DNA from: Flavobacterium aurantiibacter
GTDB taxonomy: Bacteria > Bacteroidota > Bacteroidia > Flavobacteriales > Flavobacteriaceae
Length of the DNA: 34,875 nucleotides
Direction of reading: 5' to 3'
NCBI RefSeq assembly: GCF_002251775.1
Contig: NZ_NOXX01000188.1
Location: 1 to 34,875, forward strand
In this document: positions 1-8,701 of the stretch, piece by piece
Position numbering within the stretch: the first letter of the stretch is position 1
Layout of the letters: every line of letters starts with the position of its first letter
Program-made: the position numbers and the translations under genes
The notes under the pieces: generated by a model
Database searches by the model: none
The model's input: only the letters and a program-made list of their open reading frames with translations
What the model was told of the DNA's origin: nothing

Positions 1-228
1 TTTTCGCTGCCGAAAATTTCTTTAAAATTTACGGAAAAGCCGTAACCTTGTTCTCAAGCGTTTCGTAATTTAGTAAGCGTTAAAAACGCTAAACAGGTAT
101 TCTCCACTAAGAAAAATAAGCCAATAAGAATATCTCGTGAATTTGGCATTACTTTTTTTATTTTTTTACAATAATGAGATGTATTCTTAATCTATAATCA
201 CTACGTTAGCATTCAGAAAATTAAAACC

Positions 229-603
229 ATGAAAAAAATCACAACACTTGCTGCAGCTTGGATTTTAGGTCTTATGTTCTTGAATGGCGGCTTAAACAAA
301 TTCTTAGAATACATGCCCATGCCCGAACAAATGAATCCTGAAATGCAAAAAGATTTTGCCGCATTTGTCGAAATTTCTTGGTTAATGCCTTTAGTGGGAA
401 TCGGCGAAATGCTTGGCGGGCTTTTACTTCTCTTTCCTCGTTTTCGGGCTTTAGGTGCAATTGTTTGCTTTCCAATTTTAATCGGAATCAATTCCTTCTG
501 CGCAAGCGTAGAGCCCAGCGGATTAGCACTTGCGATACCACTTTTATTGATAGACATTTATATTTTAAGCGCCGAACGCGAAAAAATCAAATCGCTTTTT
601 TAA
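229..603 (+). CDS. DoxX-like family membrane protein
   Basis: A 124-residue, very hydrophobic protein with about four membrane segments (roughly residues 4-24, 48-68, 72-92 and 100-118). The early Gly-rich segment with LNGGLNKF and the later GIGEMLGGLLLLFPRFRALG stretch resemble the DoxX/DoxD-like superfamily of small inner-membrane proteins. Family members have been linked to quinone or redox functions, but no catalytic residue is visible here, so the substrate is unknown. The start is an ATG followed by Lys-Lys-Ile, which suits a membrane N terminus. Its stop lies three bases before the start of the next gene, so the two are probably co-transcribed. Family assignment is by hydropathy and short motifs only. 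Confidence 0.8.
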   Translation: MKKITTLAAAWILGLMFLNGGLNKFLEYMPMPEQMNPEMQKDFAAFVEISWLMPLVGIGEMLGGLLLLFPRFRALGAIVCFPILIGINSFCASVEPSGLALAIPLLLIDIYILSAEREKIKSLF

Positions 604-606
604 TTG

Positions 607-1113
607 ATGAGACTAATTTTTCCTTTCAAAACAGTTTGTGTAGTCGGGTTTCTTTTCCTGACGTATTTCAGTAACGCCCAACTTGTCTTGGCCGAAAACG
701 AAGAAGCCATTTTGCGTTTCAAAGCTAAAACTGGCGAAGAAATTGCACTGCTTAAAGATAAAACCGATTACTATCTACAGTTTAGATTTGTAAATCCACA
801 AGGTGATAAAATTGAGTTTCCTAAACCAAAACCGAATAGTTGGAAACAATTTAAATACTCTCATAGAGTGGCTTTCCTAAACAACGGAAAGCAAGTCGAC
901 GTTGAGCTGGTGCGGTTTAAAATCGGTGATGATCAATACGTCATCTACGAACAACACGATCGCGGTTCGGGTTCAACCTCCGCTGGTTTGAAAATTTCAA
1001 ATAGCGATACCAACCAAATAAAGCTTTATTCAGCTATTTCGACCACAATTCAAGGCGATTTGAGTCGAGTTATCGAAGGCAATAACATCGAAGTAGTCGA
1101 ACATCTTGATTAG
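607..1113 (+). CDS. Small secreted protein of unknown function
   Basis: I do not recognise this 168-residue protein. An N-terminal signal peptide is clear: Met-Arg, a hydrophobic stretch around residues 8-20 and a likely cleavage after SNA (before Gln-Leu-Val). The mature part is polar and beta-prone, with alternating charged and aromatic residues (DYYLQFRFVNP, DDQYVIYEQHD), suggesting a small periplasmic beta-rich fold. The ATG at 607 is preferred over the TTG just before it. It follows the DoxX-like gene with a three-base gap. No cysteine cluster, lipobox or enzyme motif is visible. Confidence 0.75.
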   Translation: MRLIFPFKTVCVVGFLFLTYFSNAQLVLAENEEAILRFKAKTGEEIALLKDKTDYYLQFRFVNPQGDKIEFPKPKPNSWKQFKYSHRVAFLNNGKQVDVELVRFKIGDDQYVIYEQHDRGSGSTSAGLKISNSDTNQIKLYSAISTTIQGDLSRVIEGNNIEVVEHLD

Positions 1114-1174
1114 CTTTTCCTTTTTAATTCGCTCGTAATGTTTTCGAATACTTTGACCGTCTTTACAACAGAAA

Positions 1175-1558
1175 TTATTCTTTAAACGCAATCATCGATA
1201 TTTCGACATCCACGCCCTTAGGTAATCCTTGCACAGCAACAGTTTCTCGAGCAGGCGCTATCGATTCGTCGAAGTACTTTTCGTAAACCGAATTCACCGT
1301 GGCAAAATCGTTCATGTCCGTCAGGAAAATACTCGTTTTTACTACATCCGAAAATTGAAAACCAGCGGCTTCTAAAACCGCTCGTAAGTTCTCCATGACC
1401 TGTTCAGTTTGCTCGGCAACACTCTTTAGTTTTAAATGTCCCGTAGTTGGATCGATAGCAATCTGCCCACTCGTATATAATTGATTTCCAAATTGTACGG
1501 CTTGGTTGTACGGACCAATTGGTGCAGGTGCATTAGCTGTGTAAATGATTTTTTTCAT
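1175..1558 (-). CDS. ridA: RidA family protein (reactive enamine/imine deaminase)
   Basis: This 127-residue protein fits the YjgF/YER057c/UK114 (RidA) family in length and sequence. It has the N-terminal NAPAPIGPYNQAV, the central YTSGQIAIDP, the NLRAVLEAAG helix and the C-terminal PARETVAVQGLPKGVDVEI with the conserved Arg that binds the carboxylate of the enamine/imine substrate. RidA hydrolyses 2-aminoacrylate-type intermediates released by PLP enzymes and so protects them. It is a cytosolic trimer in characterised members. Upstream on its strand, a TACTTTTA sequence sits only a few bases before the ATG, resembling the Bacteroidota -7 box with one mismatch, so it may be transcribed separately from the lptD-like gene. 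Confidence 0.95.
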   Translation of the reverse strand: MKKIIYTANAPAPIGPYNQAVQFGNQLYTSGQIAIDPTTGHLKLKSVAEQTEQVMENLRAVLEAAGFQFSDVVKTSIFLTDMNDFATVNSVYEKYFDESIAPARETVAVQGLPKGVDVEISMIAFKE

Positions 1559-1786
1559 AATTCTAAAAGTACGAATTTTTTGCAGTAAGAACTAACAAGC
1601 TGCGTTCGACTAAAACTAATTGTGAGAACGCTTGAAGTGAACAACTTCCACACTAAACAAATAAACGGTTGCCTACTTCGTTAGATTTTTTTGCGGTACC
1701 GTAATGTCTTTATAATAATACGTCTGATGATCAATCATTTATCTATTTTCTGACCAATATTTTTAAATCGAACTCAGGTTAATAAA

Positions 1787-4444
1787 CTAACGTCGTCCGC
1801 CGTCGGGTAAACTCTGACGTTCCCACTTAATATCACTCAACATACCACTCTTAATTCCAATAAAGAATCCCCACGATTTGTAAATATCAATCGGAACCCA
1901 CGTAAAATCCATACGCCAACTCAATAAGTCGCGTTCAAATCGAAGTTGGGTATACGTGATACCTTTTTGAACAAAGTCGTAACCTGTCGACGCACCAATT
2001 TTCCACTTCGGCGTAAGCGTTAAATTGCCAGAAGCCATAATACTATTGCCCGTGATTTCGCTTTGCCTTCTATCGTTAGAATACGTAAGCGAATAGGCCA
2101 AAGTCAAATCCCACGGTATGTCGGCGGCGTATAATTCCAAAGGTTTGGTATCTTCATCCTCTTCATCAAACTGCGATTTCCTTCGATCCCTAAAGTCCGT
2201 TGCAGTTCCAAATAAATCGTCTTCTCTACCACCGTTGCGCTGGTTTTCTTCTCCAGCAGCATTATTTTTCTTGTTCCCAAAATTACTGTCAAATGAGTAA
2301 TTCATAGTAACGTTGGCGCTAGTAAGTCGGAACAACGATCCACCGTTGTCAATATTGAACGTGTTGATACGTCGTCCTGCCGCGTTTATCGAATACGGAT
2401 CGAGTGTCGCAGCGAGATTCACGTTCATTTTCTCTTTAAACAACAACGTACTTCCACTAACACGTACTGGCGACCAACGCAGCGAATCGGCACTAATGTC
2501 GTAACCCGTTTGGAAATTCAAGTTGTTAAGCAACATGATTTTTTTATACTCTGTCTTCGTCGAATCTTTGTCGGTTACTTTTGCCTCGAAAGTGTTCGAT
2601 AACAAAAAGCCAAGTACGTTGCTGTAATTTCTTTGCGGTGCACCGTAAATACCGTTTTCAAAACGGGTATATTCTTTTTGCATATTTCCACTGGCATCGG
2701 TCGCATAAGTATCGTAATACCGATCGAAACTTGGCGTGTAGTTGTAAGAAACCGTGGGGCGCATCACGTGGCGAATCGCTTTAACTTTGCCTTTATCTCC
2801 AAAGTCATATGTTCCGTAAATCGTTGTACCAATACCGGTACTGAAGTTGTAAGTTCTAAACGAATCAAATCCACCAACTTCACGTTCAACTACTTGATTC
2901 AAATCTGGATCAAATCGTCGGTTTATCGTCTTGATGTACCAAACCTCGTTGTAGTTCACATTAAACGGAACACTAAAATACTTGAGTAACTTAATATTCG
3001 TGTTAATCGGAATACTGTGGCGCATTCCAGCTTGGGCATCGCGGAACATTTCTGGCTTGAAAAACAATGAATCGGTCGTGTTTATGCGGTTTTCACCAAG
3101 AACATTGTATTGGAAATTGATGTTTTGAAAAAATCCTTTTTTTATTCCTTCTTTCGGAGCGAACGGAAATACGCGGTCCATACTGGCATTGAACGTTGGC
3201 AAAGTCATATTTATGGCTTGCGACTGCGTATTCTGCGAATGCGTTGCCGATAAGGTTATGTTTACCTGAGGTTCCCAATTAAACGTTTTAGAATACGATA
3301 CCGACGAGGCTAAAGTATTATTCAAACGAGATGCAGCAGCCAATTGATTAAACGAACTTTGGAAAAACTGCGAGCTTCCCAAATTCACCGAAGCTGAAAA
3401 TCGCGAATTCGGATTCGATTTTCCGTCTTGAGAATGACTCCACTGTATGTTGTATAGCGTTGTTCTACTGTAATCTGGGAACCCACGTTCGCTAAAAACT
3501 TGGTTTTCATACCTAAAATTCACGTTTCCACGAAACTTGTACCGCAAAGCGTAGTTCGTTTCGGCTCGAATTCCGTAACTACCGTTTGTGAAGTAATCGC
3601 CGGTTAACTTCAAATCCAGATAATCGCTGATAGCAAAATAGTAACCACCGTTTTGAAGAGAATATCCGCGATTGTTCGTATCGTTAAAAGTTGGAATTAA
3701 TACACCCGACTGACTTTTAGTCGTCATTGGAAAAAAAGCAAAGGGCACGGCAATAGGCGTCGGAACGTCGGCAATGTACATGTTCGTGAACCCTACTACT
3801 ACTTTCTTTTTAGGAACAAATTTTGCCTTTCGTGCCAAAAAGTAATACTCCGGATTGTCGATATCTTCCGAGGTGGTAAACTTCGTTCTCGATAAAAAGT
3901 ACACCGAGTCGTTTTCGCGTTTAGCTATTTCAGAAATAAAATTAAGTTCTCCCTGTTGCGAGCGCGAATTGTAAATAATTACTTTTTTAGTTTTCGTATT
4001 GAAACGGATCGAATCTGGTTCAACCACGTTTGTACCCTGTTTGAAGACAGGCCGCTGCGTTAATGTACCTGTAGAATCTTTAATTCTTCCCGCCGAAACT
4101 TCATTGGTTTCGTAATTCATTACAATTATTCCTGCGGTAAGTTCAACGTCTTGATAGTACAATTCAGCTTCGTCGTACAGCGTTAACTGCTTTGTTTTCT
4201 GATTCATCCGCTCGTAACCTTTTGCCTTACGGCGAACGATGTCTTCTAAGACGGGTTTCTTAGGTTCTACACTACCTTTCTTTGATGTATCGACGGTTGT
4301 GGTCGGTAGTGATACTGTCAGAGTATCTTTTTGGGTACGTGAAACGTTAAGTGATTTTGCAGGCAATTCCTGCGCCTGAACTTTTCCGCAACAGATTGTT
4401 AAAAACGTTGCTAAAAAAACGATATGAAGTAAGTTTGAACGCAA
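1787..4444 (-). CDS. lptD: LptD-like outer-membrane LPS assembly protein
   Basis: A protein of up to 885 residues with an N-terminal signal sequence ending near VQAQ (about residue 25), an OstA/LptD-N-like beta region at about residues 70-200 (YERMNQKTKQLTLYDEAELYYQDVEL), and a long C-terminal region of alternating polar/aromatic strands typical of a large beta-barrel (about residues 220-880). LptD inserts lipopolysaccharide into the outer leaflet of the outer membrane. Bacteroidota homologues are divergent, so the annotation is by family. The only initiator ahead of the signal peptide is TTG at 4444, which lies inside a TACATTTG sequence that looks like a promoter -7 box, so the true start is uncertain. 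It is divergent from the amidase gene. Confidence 0.85.
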   Translation of the reverse strand: MRSNLLHIVFLATFLTICCGKVQAQELPAKSLNVSRTQKDTLTVSLPTTTVDTSKKGSVEPKKPVLEDIVRRKAKGYERMNQKTKQLTLYDEAELYYQDVELTAGIIVMNYETNEVSAGRIKDSTGTLTQRPVFKQGTNVVEPDSIRFNTKTKKVIIYNSRSQQGELNFISEIAKRENDSVYFLSRTKFTTSEDIDNPEYYFLARKAKFVPKKKVVVGFTNMYIADVPTPIAVPFAFFPMTTKSQSGVLIPTFNDTNNRGYSLQNGGYYFAISDYLDLKLTGDYFTNGSYGIRAETNYALRYKFRGNVNFRYENQVFSERGFPDYSRTTLYNIQWSHSQDGKSNPNSRFSASVNLGSSQFFQSSFNQLAAASRLNNTLASSVSYSKTFNWEPQVNITLSATHSQNTQSQAINMTLPTFNASMDRVFPFAPKEGIKKGFFQNINFQYNVLGENRINTTDSLFFKPEMFRDAQAGMRHSIPINTNIKLLKYFSVPFNVNYNEVWYIKTINRRFDPDLNQVVEREVGGFDSFRTYNFSTGIGTTIYGTYDFGDKGKVKAIRHVMRPTVSYNYTPSFDRYYDTYATDASGNMQKEYTRFENGIYGAPQRNYSNVLGFLLSNTFEAKVTDKDSTKTEYKKIMLLNNLNFQTGYDISADSLRWSPVRVSGSTLLFKEKMNVNLAATLDPYSINAAGRRINTFNIDNGGSLFRLTSANVTMNYSFDSNFGNKKNNAAGEENQRNGGREDDLFGTATDFRDRRKSQFDEEDEDTKPLELYAADIPWDLTLAYSLTYSNDRRQSEITGNSIMASGNLTLTPKWKIGASTGYDFVQKGITYTQLRFERDLLSWRMDFTWVPIDIYKSWGFFIGIKSGMLSDIKWERQSLPDGGRR

Positions 4445-4449
4445 ATGTA
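4442..4449 (-). promoter_or_regulatory. Putative -7 box (TACATTTG) at the lptD start
   Basis: On the minus strand the sequence TACATTTG matches the Bacteroidota -7 consensus TAnnTTTG. It overlaps the TTG that would start the lptD-like reading frame. No convincing -33 TTTG was found. Either the box is fortuitous or the message starts at or inside the annotated coding region. Confidence 0.4.
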
Positions 4450-4575
4450 TTAATACTACTTTTGTGAAAAGTGGCGCACTTTTTGGTGGGTCAAACTTAC
4501 ATATAATTTTTCAGCTATATAAGCCGGAAGTAATTTTAACGAAGCATTTAAATCCACAAAAAACAAGCCTGAAAG

Positions 4576-5730
4576 ATGAACTTCAAACGCAAATCTTTAC
4601 AATTCATTTCATTAAGCATACTTTTTTTAACGCAAGTCGTTTCAGCTCAGTCAAATACATTTAAAGTAGCTCTCGATGCAGGTCACGGTGGTAAAGACTT
4701 TGGTGCCTCGTATCACGGATACTTAGAGAAACGAATCGCCCTAGAAGTAGTGCTTCGCGTTGGGAAAATTTTAGAAAAACAGCCCGATATCGACGTGGTT
4801 TATACTCGTAAAACCGATGTTTTTATCGAACTTATTGAACGTGCAAACATCGCCAATCGCGCCGACGCCAACATCTTCGTCTCAATACACTGCAACGCCA
4901 ACGCAAACCTCTCTGCCGATGGAACCGAAACCTATGTTATGGGTCCGGGTAAAAACGCGAGCAACCTCGAAGCGGCAAAACGCGAAAATGCGGTAATCAC
5001 CATGGAGAAAGACTATAAAATTAAATACGAAGGATTTGATCCGAATTCTCCAGAAAAAATGATCGGGATGACCATGCTCCAAGAAGAGTACATGGACAAC
5101 AGTATCGCTCTAGCCAGTAAAATCCAAAATAACTTTACCGATATGCTCGGCCGGAAGAGTCGTGGCGTAAAACAAGCCTTGTTTATGGTTTTGCACAAAG
5201 CATATATGCCGCGCGTACTTATCGAAATGGGTTTTATTTCTAATGCAAAAGAAGGTGCTTTTCTGAATTCAGACGAAGGACAAGATAAAATGGCAGAGGC
5301 CATCGCAAAAGCCATCATCAGTTACAAAAAGGAATATTTTGGTGGGGAAGGGCAAATTTCCGAAAAGCCGTCGGAAAAATTAGCTCCTGAAGATCGTGTA
5401 GCACCTGCTAAACCCGTAACCGAAACGCCTCGAAATCCGGAACCGCAACAACAAACAACTACCGCCGAGTCGGGCATCGTCTTCAAAGTACAAATTAGCG
5501 CAAGCGGCAAAAAATTGGAACCAACACCAGCTAATTTTAAAGGATTAACCGACATCAGTGTAGCTACGGATAACGGAACGCTGTACAAATACATGTATGG
5601 CAACACACCCGATTATGCCAAAGCAAAAGAACTACTCGCAACCGCAAAAGCAAAAGGCTACGATTCAGCGTACATCATTGCTTTTAAAGACGGAAAAAAA
5701 ATCAGTGTACAAGAAGCAATTAAGCAATAA
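4576..5730 (+). CDS. N-acetylmuramoyl-L-alanine amidase with C-terminal SPOR-like domain
   Basis: A 384-residue periplasmic Amidase_3 enzyme that cleaves the amide bond between N-acetylmuramic acid and the stem peptide of peptidoglycan. A signal peptide ends near VVSAQ (residue 25). Zinc ligands are visible at His37 (DAGHGG), Glu51 (YLEKR) and His105 (SIHCNAN), and the catalytic Glu lies in VLIEMGFISNAKE. Residues about 265-300 form a Pro/Glu/Thr-rich linker, and the last ~85 residues (VFKVQISASGKK ... YDSAYIIAFKDGKKI) look like a SPOR-type peptidoglycan-binding domain. It is divergent from lptD and lies upstream of the MlaD-like gene, an envelope-related neighbourhood. Confidence 0.95.
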   Translation: MNFKRKSLQFISLSILFLTQVVSAQSNTFKVALDAGHGGKDFGASYHGYLEKRIALEVVLRVGKILEKQPDIDVVYTRKTDVFIELIERANIANRADANIFVSIHCNANANLSADGTETYVMGPGKNASNLEAAKRENAVITMEKDYKIKYEGFDPNSPEKMIGMTMLQEEYMDNSIALASKIQNNFTDMLGRKSRGVKQALFMVLHKAYMPRVLIEMGFISNAKEGAFLNSDEGQDKMAEAIAKAIISYKKEYFGGEGQISEKPSEKLAPEDRVAPAKPVTETPRNPEPQQQTTTAESGIVFKVQISASGKKLEPTPANFKGLTDISVATDNGTLYKYMYGNTPDYAKAKELLATAKAKGYDSAYIIAFKDGKKISVQEAIKQ

Positions 5731-5747
5731 GCTTCTATAATTTAGTT

Positions 5748-5755
5748 TAAATTTG
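5748..5755 (+). promoter_or_regulatory. Putative -7 box (TAAATTTG) for the mlaD-like gene
   Basis: TAAATTTG matches the Bacteroidota -7 consensus TAnnTTTG and lies 16 bases before the TTG start of the MlaD-like gene, in the 41-base gap after the amidase. Transcription would begin about 10 bases before the start codon. No clear -33 element. Confidence 0.4.
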
Positions 5756-5771
5756 CGCAAAAACTTGCACC

Positions 5772-6731
5772 TTGAAACTAAGCAGAGAGCTCAAAACCGC
5801 CATACTCGTCGTTTCATCCATACTTTTATTCATTTGGGGATATAATTTCCTCAAAGGGAGCGACCTATTTAACTCTTCTACAACCGTCTACGTAAAATAT
5901 AAAAACGTCGAAGGTCTTTTGCCCTCGGCAGCAGTAACCATTAATGGTCTCGCCGTAGGAAAAGTACAATCCATTACTCTCGATCCGAAAGACGCTTCAT
6001 TACTCGTCGAGTTAAAAATCACGGGCGATTTCCCCATCTCCAAGTCTTCTACTGCAAATCTGTACGAGCCCGGATTAATCGGTGGCAAACAAGTACAAAT
6101 CATTCCAAACCTGCAAGACACGAACCTGATCGAAAACGGAACCTATTTACAAGGTGAGGTAATTTCGGGAATCACCGCACAAGTAACCGAAACCTTAAAA
6201 CCGCTGCAAGAGAAAATTTCAACGATACTTTCGTCGGTTAACGTATTACTTAACGGAATTAACAATACGCTCGATACACGAACGCAAAATAATCTGAAAA
6301 ATTCCATTGCCGAACTTGAGAAAACAATGGCAGAATTCAAGTCGCTCGCTGCAAATGCAAACGATTTAATCGCCGACAACAAAGGAAAACTTAACAGCAC
6401 CATCGCTAATTTTGACAAAACTTCTGGAAACTTCGCTAAAATGTCTGATTCTTTAGCCAAAGTAAATATTGGACAAACGGTCAAAAAACTAGAATCGACG
6501 CTGGCTAACATGGATAAAATCATCGCCGATCTTCAAAGTGGAAAAGGTACCGCCGGAAAAATCCTTAAAGACGAAGCCATGTATAACAATTTCAATAAAA
6601 CAGCAAAAGAATTGGAGTTACTCTTGCAAGATTTACGCCTAAATCCAACGCGATACATCAACGTTTCGTTGTTTGGGAAAAAGAATAAACCCTACAAAGC
6701 GCCCGTAACTAACGCCGAACCAAAACCTTAA
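5772..6731 (+). CDS. MCE/MlaD family lipid-transport protein
   Basis: A 319-residue protein with a short cytoplasmic N terminus, one membrane anchor (about residues 10-27, AILVVSSILLFIWGYNFL) and an MCE/MlaD domain at about residues 37-115 (VKYKNVEGLLPSAAVTINGLAVGKVQSI). A long helical C-terminal half (about 130-280) is rich in Asn, Leu and Lys with heptad-like spacing. MlaD-type proteins form hexameric rings in the periplasm that carry phospholipids between membranes. The initiator is TTG at 5772: MKLSRELKTAILV is where the family normally begins, and no ATG is available. A -7 box lies just upstream. The partner ATPase and permease (MlaF/MlaE) are not in this window. Confidence 0.92.
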   Translation: MKLSRELKTAILVVSSILLFIWGYNFLKGSDLFNSSTTVYVKYKNVEGLLPSAAVTINGLAVGKVQSITLDPKDASLLVELKITGDFPISKSSTANLYEPGLIGGKQVQIIPNLQDTNLIENGTYLQGEVISGITAQVTETLKPLQEKISTILSSVNVLLNGINNTLDTRTQNNLKNSIAELEKTMAEFKSLAANANDLIADNKGKLNSTIANFDKTSGNFAKMSDSLAKVNIGQTVKKLESTLANMDKIIADLQSGKGTAGKILKDEAMYNNFNKTAKELELLLQDLRLNPTRYINVSLFGKKNKPYKAPVTNAEPKP

Positions 6732-6736
6732 AACAG

Positions 6737-8056
6737 ATGCAATACATTGATAACATACTGTTTCTAATTGTCTTAGCTCTTGGAATTGCCTTCTTTGCAA
6801 AAAGCGCTAAGAAAATCATTCGCAATATCAAACTTGGTCAAGAAGTTGATCGAACCGACCGTACTTCCGAACGTTGGAAAAATATGACGCTCATTGCCCT
6901 CGGTCAAAAGAAAATGATTACCAGACCAATCAGCGGATTGCTACACATCATCGTGTACGTTGGTTTTGTAATCATCAATATCGAAGTTCTCGAAATTATA
7001 ATCGACGGCCTTTTCGGGACACACCGCATTTTCAGCTTCTTAGGAACAACATATAACGTGCTAATCGGCTCATTCGAAATTCTGGCCTTGCTCGTTCTCG
7101 TAGCTGTATTTGCCTTTTTCGCCAGACGAAACATTATTAAACTAAAACGCTTCATCCACAACGACTTGACCGGCTGGCCTAAATCAGACGCGAATTATAT
7201 TTTGTACTTCGAAGTTGTGCTTATGTCGCTCTTTTTAATCATGAATGCAGCCGATCGTCATCTGCAACTTATTGGCTATACGCATTATCCCGAAGCAGGC
7301 GCTTTTCCCGTTTCGTCGTTCCTGTTGCCCATTTTCGAAGGCATGAGTCCAGGCGTCGTGGCTCTTTTGGAGCGTTCGGCTTGGTGGTTACACATCATCG
7401 GAATTTTGATTTTCCTTAACTATCTGTATTTCAGCAAACATTTACATATTTTACTCGCATTTCCAAATACGTACTTTGCTGACTTAGACGCGAAAGGGAA
7501 ATTTACTAATCTGGAATCGGTTACACGTGAAGTGAAATTGATGCTCGATCCAAACGCCGATCCTTATGCCGCAGCTCCAGCCGACGCTCCAGCAACGAAA
7601 TTTGGCGCCGCCGACGTAACCGATCTCAACCGCGTACAATTGCTCAATGCCTATACTTGTACCGAATGCGGACGCTGTACTTCGGCTTGTCCGGCAAATC
7701 AAACGGGTAAAAAATTATCTCCAAGACGCATCATGATGGCCACGCGCGATCGAATGGTGGAGTTGGGTGATGAAATAGATAAGAACAACGGACAAATGCC
7801 GCAAAGCACCAAAACCTTGCTAAACGACTACATAACGCCTGAAGAGTTATGGGCGTGTACGTCGTGTAATGCATGTGTCGAGGAATGTCCAGTAAATATA
7901 AATCCGCTGTCAATTATTCTCGATTTGCGCCGCTTCCTCGTAATGGAACAAAGCGCCGCACCTATGTCGCTCAACGCAATGATGAGCAACATCGAAAATA
8001 ACGGAGCACCATGGCAATACAGCCAGCAAGATCGATTGAATTGGAAAAATGAATAA
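6737..8056 (+). CDS. Membrane-anchored (Fe-S)-binding protein, HdrC/DsrK-like
   Basis: A 439-residue fusion of a membrane domain and a ferredoxin-like domain. The N-terminal ~250 residues hold about five membrane segments, as in nitrate-reductase-gamma/DsrM-like subunits. The C-terminal part carries two [4Fe-4S] motifs: CTECGRCTSACP starting at Cys308 and CTSCNACVEECP starting at Cys374. Such proteins pass electrons between the quinone pool and a soluble CCG-domain partner, and the likely partner is the gene at 8702. It starts five bases after the mlaD-like gene. The physiological substrate is unknown; Bacteroidota homologues are usually labelled heterodisulfide-reductase-related or Fe-S oxidoreductase. 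Confidence 0.92.
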   Translation: MQYIDNILFLIVLALGIAFFAKSAKKIIRNIKLGQEVDRTDRTSERWKNMTLIALGQKKMITRPISGLLHIIVYVGFVIINIEVLEIIIDGLFGTHRIFSFLGTTYNVLIGSFEILALLVLVAVFAFFARRNIIKLKRFIHNDLTGWPKSDANYILYFEVVLMSLFLIMNAADRHLQLIGYTHYPEAGAFPVSSFLLPIFEGMSPGVVALLERSAWWLHIIGILIFLNYLYFSKHLHILLAFPNTYFADLDAKGKFTNLESVTREVKLMLDPNADPYAAAPADAPATKFGAADVTDLNRVQLLNAYTCTECGRCTSACPANQTGKKLSPRRIMMATRDRMVELGDEIDKNNGQMPQSTKTLLNDYITPEELWACTSCNACVEECPVNINPLSIILDLRRFLVMEQSAAPMSLNAMMSNIENNGAPWQYSQQDRLNWKNE

Positions 8057-8062
8057 GGATTT

Positions 8063-8160
8063 GGGCATTCCCACCCTCCGTACCTCCGGGCGGTCGGGCT
8101 TTCCGTTCCAATCTGCCTTTTATCAAAGGCAGGATTTCCACTGCAATCCCTAATGCGGGC
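8063..8160 (+). repeat. Dispersed hairpin repeat, short copy (R1)
   Basis: A non-coding block between two genes of an apparent operon. It begins GGGCATTCCC, contains GGTCGGGCTTTCCGTTC, then a perfect stem TGCCTTT (8114-8120) / AAAGGCA (8125-8131), and closes with a GGATTTCC...CTGCAATCCCTAA block. The opening GGGC(G/A)TTCCC and the closing TTTCCGCTGCAATCCCTAACGC-like words recur in the repeats at 20176-20375, 24443-24621 and 32747-32948. I infer an element family with RNA- or DNA-level structure. No coding capacity is seen. Confidence 0.7.
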
Positions 8161-8242
8161 ACCAATACCAAAAAACGGATCTTATATGTGAGCGTAAGGC
8201 TGTTTTTAATCTGATTAACAACAAATTAAAAACAAAACGAAA

Positions 8243-8689
8243 ATGAAACTTGAAGATGTAGAAAAACAACTTATCGGCGCAACGGAAAACGGTAAAACCA
8301 TCAGCCCAATCCTTCCGGAAGGCATCAAAAATTACCTAATCGATATCGACGGAACCATTTGCGACGATATTCCAAACGAAGAGCCCGAACGCATGCTCAC
8401 CGCAGCGGTATATCCAGATGCATTAGCTACATTAAATAAGTGGTACGACGAAGGACACATCATTTTCTTCTTCACTTCACGCACCGAAGCCCACCGCGAG
8501 TACACCGAAATTTGGCTCAAAAAGCACGGTTTTAAATACCACGGCATGGTTATGGGGAAACCACGGGGCGGAAATTACCACTGGATCGATAATCACTTGG
8601 TGAAAGCAACTCGTTACCGTGGTAAATTCACCGATTTAATTGAAAAAGAAGTCACCATCCAAGTTTTCGATGATGGCAAACACGAATAA
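8243..8689 (+). CDS. HAD-like small hydrolase-fold protein
   Basis: A 148-residue protein with the HAD motif I (YLIDIDGTICDD, about residues 30-41) and a later FFFTSRTEAHREYTEIWLKKHGFKYH region typical of motif II and the helix after it. The MGKPRGGNYHWIDNH stretch fits the conserved basic segment, and a final IQVFDDGKHE could supply an acidic residue. It may be a phosphatase or a sugar-phosphate enzyme; homologues in this gene context are sometimes labelled phosphoheptose isomerase, but no SIS domain is visible, so I would not adopt that name. It sits between the two Fe-S genes, after repeat R1, and its stop is 12 bases before the next start. Substrate unknown. Confidence 0.75.
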   Translation: MKLEDVEKQLIGATENGKTISPILPEGIKNYLIDIDGTICDDIPNEEPERMLTAAVYPDALATLNKWYDEGHIIFFFTSRTEAHREYTEIWLKKHGFKYHGMVMGKPRGGNYHWIDNHLVKATRYRGKFTDLIEKEVTIQVFDDGKHE

Positions 8690-8701
8690 AAACTTATAAC
8701 T

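Noticed and set aside
604..606. TTG start for the small secreted protein
   Set aside because: An ATG follows at once and starts the normal signal peptide.
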